Translations under genes and position numbers: made by a program | Assembly (NCBI GenBank): GCA_002243285.1 | Contig: CP022585.1 | Span: forward strand, 4,487,444 to 4,551,443 | Length of the DNA stretch: 64,000 nt | Reading direction: 5' to 3' | DNA from: Candidatus Fluviicola riflensis | GTDB lineage: Bacteria; Bacteroidota; Bacteroidia; Flavobacteriales_D; Crocinitomicaceae | Shown: one piece after another, positions 60,010 through 64,000 of the stretch | Numbering within the stretch: the stretch's first letter is position 1 | Layout of the letters: each line of letters opens with the position of its first letter | Notes under the pieces: model-generated | Told to the model about the DNA's origin: nothing | What the model saw: the letters and a program-made list of their open reading frames with translations, nothing else | The model's database searches: none

Positions 60010-62379
60010 CTACCCTGAACACATTTCGCATCCTTCCGGATCATCCAATGAACAGGCGATTGCCGCTTGTTGCTCTTCGATGGTTACTGCGTCCTGCTCA
60101 GCCGGTAATTCGGCAACGGCTTTATCAACTGTAAATTTGATGGCATCCGTAGCTGCTTTCGTACGCAGGTAATACATTCCGGTTTTTAATCCTTTTTTCC
60201 AGCCGTAGAAGTGCATTGATGTCAATTTACCGAAGTTGGCATTTTCCATGAAAATGTTCAACGACTGTGACTGGCAAATGTATGCTCCACGATCAGCAGC
60301 CATTTCGATGATCGATTTTTGAGAAATCTCCCAGGCTGTTTTGTATAAATCTTTGATGTATTGAGGAATCTCGTTGATGTTTTGTACCGACCCGTTCGAT
60401 GCCATCAGTTTCTGACGCATTTCTTTGGTCCACAAACCTTCTCTTACCAAATCCTTCAATAAATGTTTGTTTACGATGATGAATTCACCTGACAATACAC
60501 GACGTGTGTAAATGTTGGATGTGTACGGCTCAAAGCATTCGTTGTTTCCTAAGATCTGAGCTGTTGAAGCTGTTGGCATTGGCGCCAGCAACAATGAGTT
60601 GCGTACACCGTGCGTTTTCACTTCTTCTTTCAATACATCCCATTCCCAGCGTGAACTTGGTGTAACGCCCCACATATCGAATTGGAAAATACCTTGTGAT
60701 ACCGGTGAACCTGCATACGTTTCGTACGGGCCTTCTGCTTTCGCCAAATCTTTCGACGCAGTCATGGCAGCATAATAGATCGTTTCGAAAATCTCGCGGT
60801 TCAACGCACGTGCTTCTTCCGATTCAAACGGATAACGTAACATGATGAATGCATCTGCCAAACCTTGTACGCCTAATCCGATCGGACGGTGACGCATGTT
60901 TGATTTACGCGCTTCTTCTACCGGGTAGAAGTTTCCGTCGATGATCCGGTTCAGGTTGATCGTTGCCTGGTAGGTTACTTCGAATAATTTATCATGATCG
61001 AATCCGCCGTCTTCTGTTACATATTTCGGCAATGCTAATGAAGCAAGATTACAAACTGCTACTTCATCCGGAGCAGTGTATTCCATGATCTCGGTACACA
61101 AGTTCGACGACTTGATGGTACCCAGGTTTTTCTGGTTCGACTTATTGTTTGCTGCATCTTTGTACAACATATAAGGCGTTCCGGTTTCAATTTGTGATTC
61201 CAATACTTTGAACCACAAATCCTGTGCTTTTACTGTTTTACGGCCTTTTCCTTCTTTTTCGTATTGTGTGTACAATGCTTCGAATTCAGCTCCATATGTA
61301 TCAGATAATCCCGGACATTCGTGCGGACACATCAACGTCCAGTCGCCATTGTCTTCAACGCGTTGCATGAACAAATCCGGAATCCACAATGCGTAGAACA
61401 AATCACGAGCACGTTGTTCTTCTTTTCCGAAATTTTTCTTCAAATCAAGGAAGTCGAACACATCTGCATGCCATGGTTCCATGTACATAGCGAATGATCC
61501 TTTTCGTTTTCCACCACCTTGATCTACGTAGCGTGCAGTATCGTTGAATACGCGCAACATAGGAACGATTCCGTTGGAAGTACCGTTTGTTCCTTTAATG
61601 TATGAGCCTGTTGCGCGAATGTTGTGAATTGCCAATCCAATTCCACCGGCCGACTGAGAAATCTGAGCGCAAGATTTCAATGTGTCATAAATACCTTCGA
61701 TGCTATCGTCTTTCATTGTCAACAGGAAACAAGAAGACATTTGCGGTTTCGGTGTTCCGGCGTTGAATAATGTTGGTGTAGCGTGTGTAAACCAACCTTC
61801 CGACATCAGGTGATACGTTTTGATCGCCTGAGCAAGATCATCTTTGTGGATACCCACAGATACACGCATCAGCATTTGTTGCGGACGTTCGGCGATTTCA
61901 CCGTTCATTTTCAATAAGTAGCTGCGCGTCAATGTTTTAAATCCGAAGTAATCGTAACGGAAATCGCGGTCGTAGATAATGCTTGAATCCAGCAAATCGC
62001 GGTTGTTCATGATTACTTCGTAAACGTCATCGGCAAGCAATGAAGCACGCTGTCCGGTTTTTGGATCGATGTACTTGTACATGTCTTCCATAACATCGGA
62101 GAACGATTTTTTCGTTTCCTTGTGCAGGTTGGAAACTGCGATACGCGATGCCAGCAATGCATAATCCGGGTGATCGATCGTTTTGGCCGCTGCAACTTCT
62201 GCTGCAAGATTGTCCAAATCGGTTGTCGAAACACCGTCGTAAATTCCCTCGATTACCTTCATTGCTACCGCTTCAGGCGATACCAATGGGTCGAGTCCAT
62301 AGCACATCTTGATGATGCGCGCAGTGATCTTGTCAAATTTCACTGCCTCTTTTCTTCCGTCTCTTTTAATAACGTACAT
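60010..62379 (-). CDS. nrdA: Ribonucleoside-diphosphate reductase subunit alpha (class Ia)
   Basis: A 789-residue catalytic subunit reducing ribonucleotides to deoxyribonucleotides. An N-terminal ATP-cone ([22 protein letters not shown]) provides the activity allosteric site, and the radical and catalytic barrel follows with [27 protein letters not shown] (Asn/Cys/Glu set) and [22 protein letters not shown]. The C-terminal flexible tail carries the redox Cys pair (EGCEMCSG). It is transcribed after nrdB with a 72-bp gap. Confidence 0.97.
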   Translation of the reverse strand: MYVIKRDGRKEAVKFDKITARIIKMCYGLDPLVSPEAVAMKVIEGIYDGVSTTDLDNLAAEVAAAKTIDHPDYALLASRIAVSNLHKETKKSFSDVMEDMYKYIDPKTGQRASLLADDVYEVIMNNRDLLDSSIIYDRDFRYDYFGFKTLTRSYLLKMNGEIAERPQQMLMRVSVGIHKDDLAQAIKTYHLMSEGWFTHATPTLFNAGTPKPQMSSCFLLTMKDDSIEGIYDTLKSCAQISQSAGGIGLAIHNIRATGSYIKGTNGTSNGIVPMLRVFNDTARYVDQGGGKRKGSFAMYMEPWHADVFDFLDLKKNFGKEEQRARDLFYALWIPDLFMQRVEDNGDWTLMCPHECPGLSDTYGAEFEALYTQYEKEGKGRKTVKAQDLWFKVLESQIETGTPYMLYKDAANNKSNQKNLGTIKSSNLCTEIMEYTAPDEVAVCNLASLALPKYVTEDGGFDHDKLFEVTYQATINLNRIIDGNFYPVEEARKSNMRHRPIGLGVQGLADAFIMLRYPFESEEARALNREIFETIYYAAMTASKDLAKAEGPYETYAGSPVSQGIFQFDMWGVTPSSRWEWDVLKEEVKTHGVRNSLLLAPMPTASTAQILGNNECFEPYTSNIYTRRVLSGEFIIVNKHLLKDLVREGLWTKEMRQKLMASNGSVQNINEIPQYIKDLYKTAWEISQKSIIEMAADRGAYICQSQSLNIFMENANFGKLTSMHFYGWKKGLKTGMYYLRTKAATDAIKFTVDKAVAELPAEQDAVTIEEQQAAIACSLDDPEGCEMCSG

Positions 62380-62451
62380 AGTGCGCTCTCCTATATTTTG
62401 GGTTGTTGTTTTCAGTTTTGCTGCTTAGTGACCCGCAGCGATGGTCTTTTC

Positions 62452-63426
62452 TTAAAATTCTTCGTTCAGGCTAAACGTTTGATCTTCTTTGTTGCCCATC
62501 ACACCTGCCTTTTGGTATTCTGCCACGCGTTTTTCAAAGAAGTTTGTTTTCCCCTGGATGGAGATCATGTCCATGAAATCGAACGGATTTGCTGTGTTGA
62601 ACACTTTTTCGTTACCCAATTCCTGCAACAGGCGGTCGGCTACAAATTCGATGTACTGCTGCATCAAATCGGCATTCATTCCGATCAGTTTCACTGGCAA
62701 CGCGTCGGTCACGAATTCTTTCTCTATCGCTACGGCGTCCAGGATAATTTCCTGCACCTGTTCTTTCGGCAGACGATTGATCAGGTGACGGGTGTATAGC
62801 AAACAAGCGAAGTCGCAGTGCAGACCTTCATCACGTGAAATAAGTTCGTTAGAGAACGTCAATCCCGGCATCAAGCCACGTTTTTTCAACCAGAAGATTG
62901 AGCAGAATGAACCGGAGAAGAAGATTCCTTCTACTGCTGCAAAAGCCACCAAACGCTCGGCAAACGAACCGTTATCGATCCAGCGTAATGCCCAGTCGGC
63001 TTTTTTACGCACGCAATCGATGGTTTCGAACGCATTGAACAAATGGTTTTTATCTGTTGTGTCTTTGATGTACGTATCAATCAGCAACGAATACGTTTCA
63101 GAGTGAATGTTTTCAATGGCAACCTGGAATCCGTAAAAGAACTTCGCCTCTGTGTATTGCACTTCCGCTAAAAAGTGCTCGGCAAGATTTTCATTTACAA
63201 TACCGTCTGAAGCCGCGAAAAACGCCAATACGTGTTTGATGAAATGACGCTCGTCATCGGTGAGTTTGTTTTCCCAGTCTAGTAAATCCGGAGATAAGTC
63301 AATTTCTTCAGCAGTCCAGAAACTTGCCTCAGCCTTTTTGTAAAAAGACCAGATATCTTCGTGTTGAATCGGAAATAACACAAATCTATTTTTGTTTTCT
63401 TCCAGTATCGGTTCTGCTTTCGCCAT
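62452..63426 (-). CDS. nrdB: Ribonucleoside-diphosphate reductase subunit beta
   Basis: A 324-residue di-iron/tyrosyl-radical subunit. Iron-ligand motifs are visible as [32 protein letters not shown] and [15 protein letters not shown]. The length is typical for the class I NrdB/NrdF group, and the partner NrdA has the ATP cone, which places the pair in class Ia. It is the first gene of the nrdB-nrdA operon; the region upstream is about 480 bp. Confidence 0.96.
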   Translation of the reverse strand: MAKAEPILEENKNRFVLFPIQHEDIWSFYKKAEASFWTAEEIDLSPDLLDWENKLTDDERHFIKHVLAFFAASDGIVNENLAEHFLAEVQYTEAKFFYGFQVAIENIHSETYSLLIDTYIKDTTDKNHLFNAFETIDCVRKKADWALRWIDNGSFAERLVAFAAVEGIFFSGSFCSIFWLKKRGLMPGLTFSNELISRDEGLHCDFACLLYTRHLINRLPKEQVQEIILDAVAIEKEFVTDALPVKLIGMNADLMQQYIEFVADRLLQELGNEKVFNTANPFDFMDMISIQGKTNFFEKRVAEYQKAGVMGNKEDQTFSLNEEF

Positions 63427-63903
63427 TGTTATTCCGTTTTTTTTGAGTCAATAATTCCTACTCCATGGATACCAATCGGAACCCATGGTTTTACTATACA
63501 AGTTACAAAATTTATTTGTTTCCTCTCTCTCGAATTCCGATACGTATCTTTCGTAAACCGGACACCAACTTCACCTGATTGAGGCATACAAAAATTGGTA
63601 AAATTCTTTCCTTTCGCAATTAAAGAAATTCACAATCCTTTCAGGTTATCAACACTCCATTTCGAAAAGCCTTTACCATGAACACTTAGCGAGCTTATTA
63701 ACATTCACTTTAAAGATATTCACAGTAAATTCATCTTCGTTTGTCGAAGGATTAACACGATTCGTCAACAACTTGTGAATGAACAACCTTGAGCTTCTGT
63801 CCTATAAAATTAGCGCGTTTTTTACGAGAGGTCAATTGTTTTTTTCTATGTATATTCACAATCAATTGTTAATACCAACAGATGTCCCGCTAACCGCGAA
63901 AAA
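63427..63903. promoter_or_regulatory. AT-rich upstream region of nrdB and the comF-like gene
   Basis: This 477-bp gap between the two divergent genes has no ORF. It contains four ATTCACA motifs (63628, 63718, 63774 on the other strand, 63854) and one TTATCAACA at 63646, one base from the DnaA-box consensus TTATCCACA. A CCATGG-flanked imperfect dyad lies at 63462-63488. Control of nrd by DnaA is known in other bacteria but is only suggested here. Confidence 0.4.
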
Positions 63904-64000
63904 ATGAAGAAAACAGCTGCTCTTTTTAACACTTTGAAGTCGGATTTGTTACATGTAATGTACCCGAATTTTTGCATTATTTGTGATGTGGAAACCGCTC
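63904..64000 (+). CDS. N-terminal part of a ComF-family phosphoribosyltransferase-like protein (partial)
   Basis: ATG at 63904 reads MKKTAALFNTLKSDLLHVMY followed by PNFCIICDVETA, and the window ends. The Cys-x-x-Cys near the N-terminus (FCIICD) starts the double zinc ribbon of ComF proteins, which carry a C-terminal PRTase fold and act in DNA uptake or natural transformation. Only 32 residues are visible, so the assignment is moderate. Confidence 0.6.
   Translation, partial: MKKTAALFNTLKSDLLHVMYPNFCIICDVETA

Overview
This window looks like chromosomal DNA of a Bacteroidota bacterium, most likely order Flavobacteriales (Crocinitomicaceae / Fluviicola-like). That placement is an inference from gene families and signals, not from a search. 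Supporting signs: three large secreted proteins end in type IX secretion (Por) sorting domains; many starts sit behind the Bacteroidota promoter element TAnnTTTG; there are LytTR, DUF2079, YtxH and lmo0937-type proteins; and a kynurenine pathway is present.

Layout. 1-12 kb: the tail of an upstream gene, a LamG/repeat T9SS adhesin, a minus-strand operon (outer-membrane protein, DUF2079 membrane protein, ArsC/Spx-like reductase), kynurenine 3-monooxygenase and kynureninase separated by a GxxExxY islet, then hemL with a TPR gene, and metF with a small secreted protein. 11.7-12.1 kb holds a probable small RNA and a perfect 23-bp inverted repeat. 12-23.4 kb: a 12-repeat MopE-like T9SS protein, riboflavin synthase, an O-antigen-ligase/Wzz pair and a giant choice-of-anchor-I T9SS protein. 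23.5-32 kb: small membrane proteins (one frameshifted), ispD, a MITE-like element of about 264 bp, a lipoprotein, a LytTR regulator, a serine hydrolase and a long imperfect palindrome. 32-39.3 kb: two histidine kinase/LuxR response-regulator pairs flanking an Ntn amide hydrolase and an LCIB-type carbonic anhydrase homologue.

39.3-45.9 kb is accessory: it looks AT-rich and holds unknown genes, a rifampin ADP-ribosyltransferase (arr) and a TPR-SpoIIE phosphatase gene with a homopolymer frameshift. It also holds a truncated GIY-YIG gene joined to an aspartokinase fragment, and an initiator tRNA whose 3' end is repeated 3.16 kb away. That repeat suggests an integration site with no integrase left.

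46-64 kb is mostly core: YiaAB protein, era, der, an AAA/DUF4143 ATPase behind three 32-bp repeats, a metallo-beta-lactamase hydrolase, a PAP2-like protein, rpoN and asnS. These are followed by a glycan/stress cassette (release-factor-like protein, two-domain glycosyltransferase, GH130 enzyme, YtxH, lmo0937), class Ia ribonucleotide reductase (nrdB-nrdA) and the start of a comF-like gene. The most unusual material is the tRNA-bounded accessory segment, the nonautonomous and palindromic elements, the putative sRNA and the two frameshifted genes.
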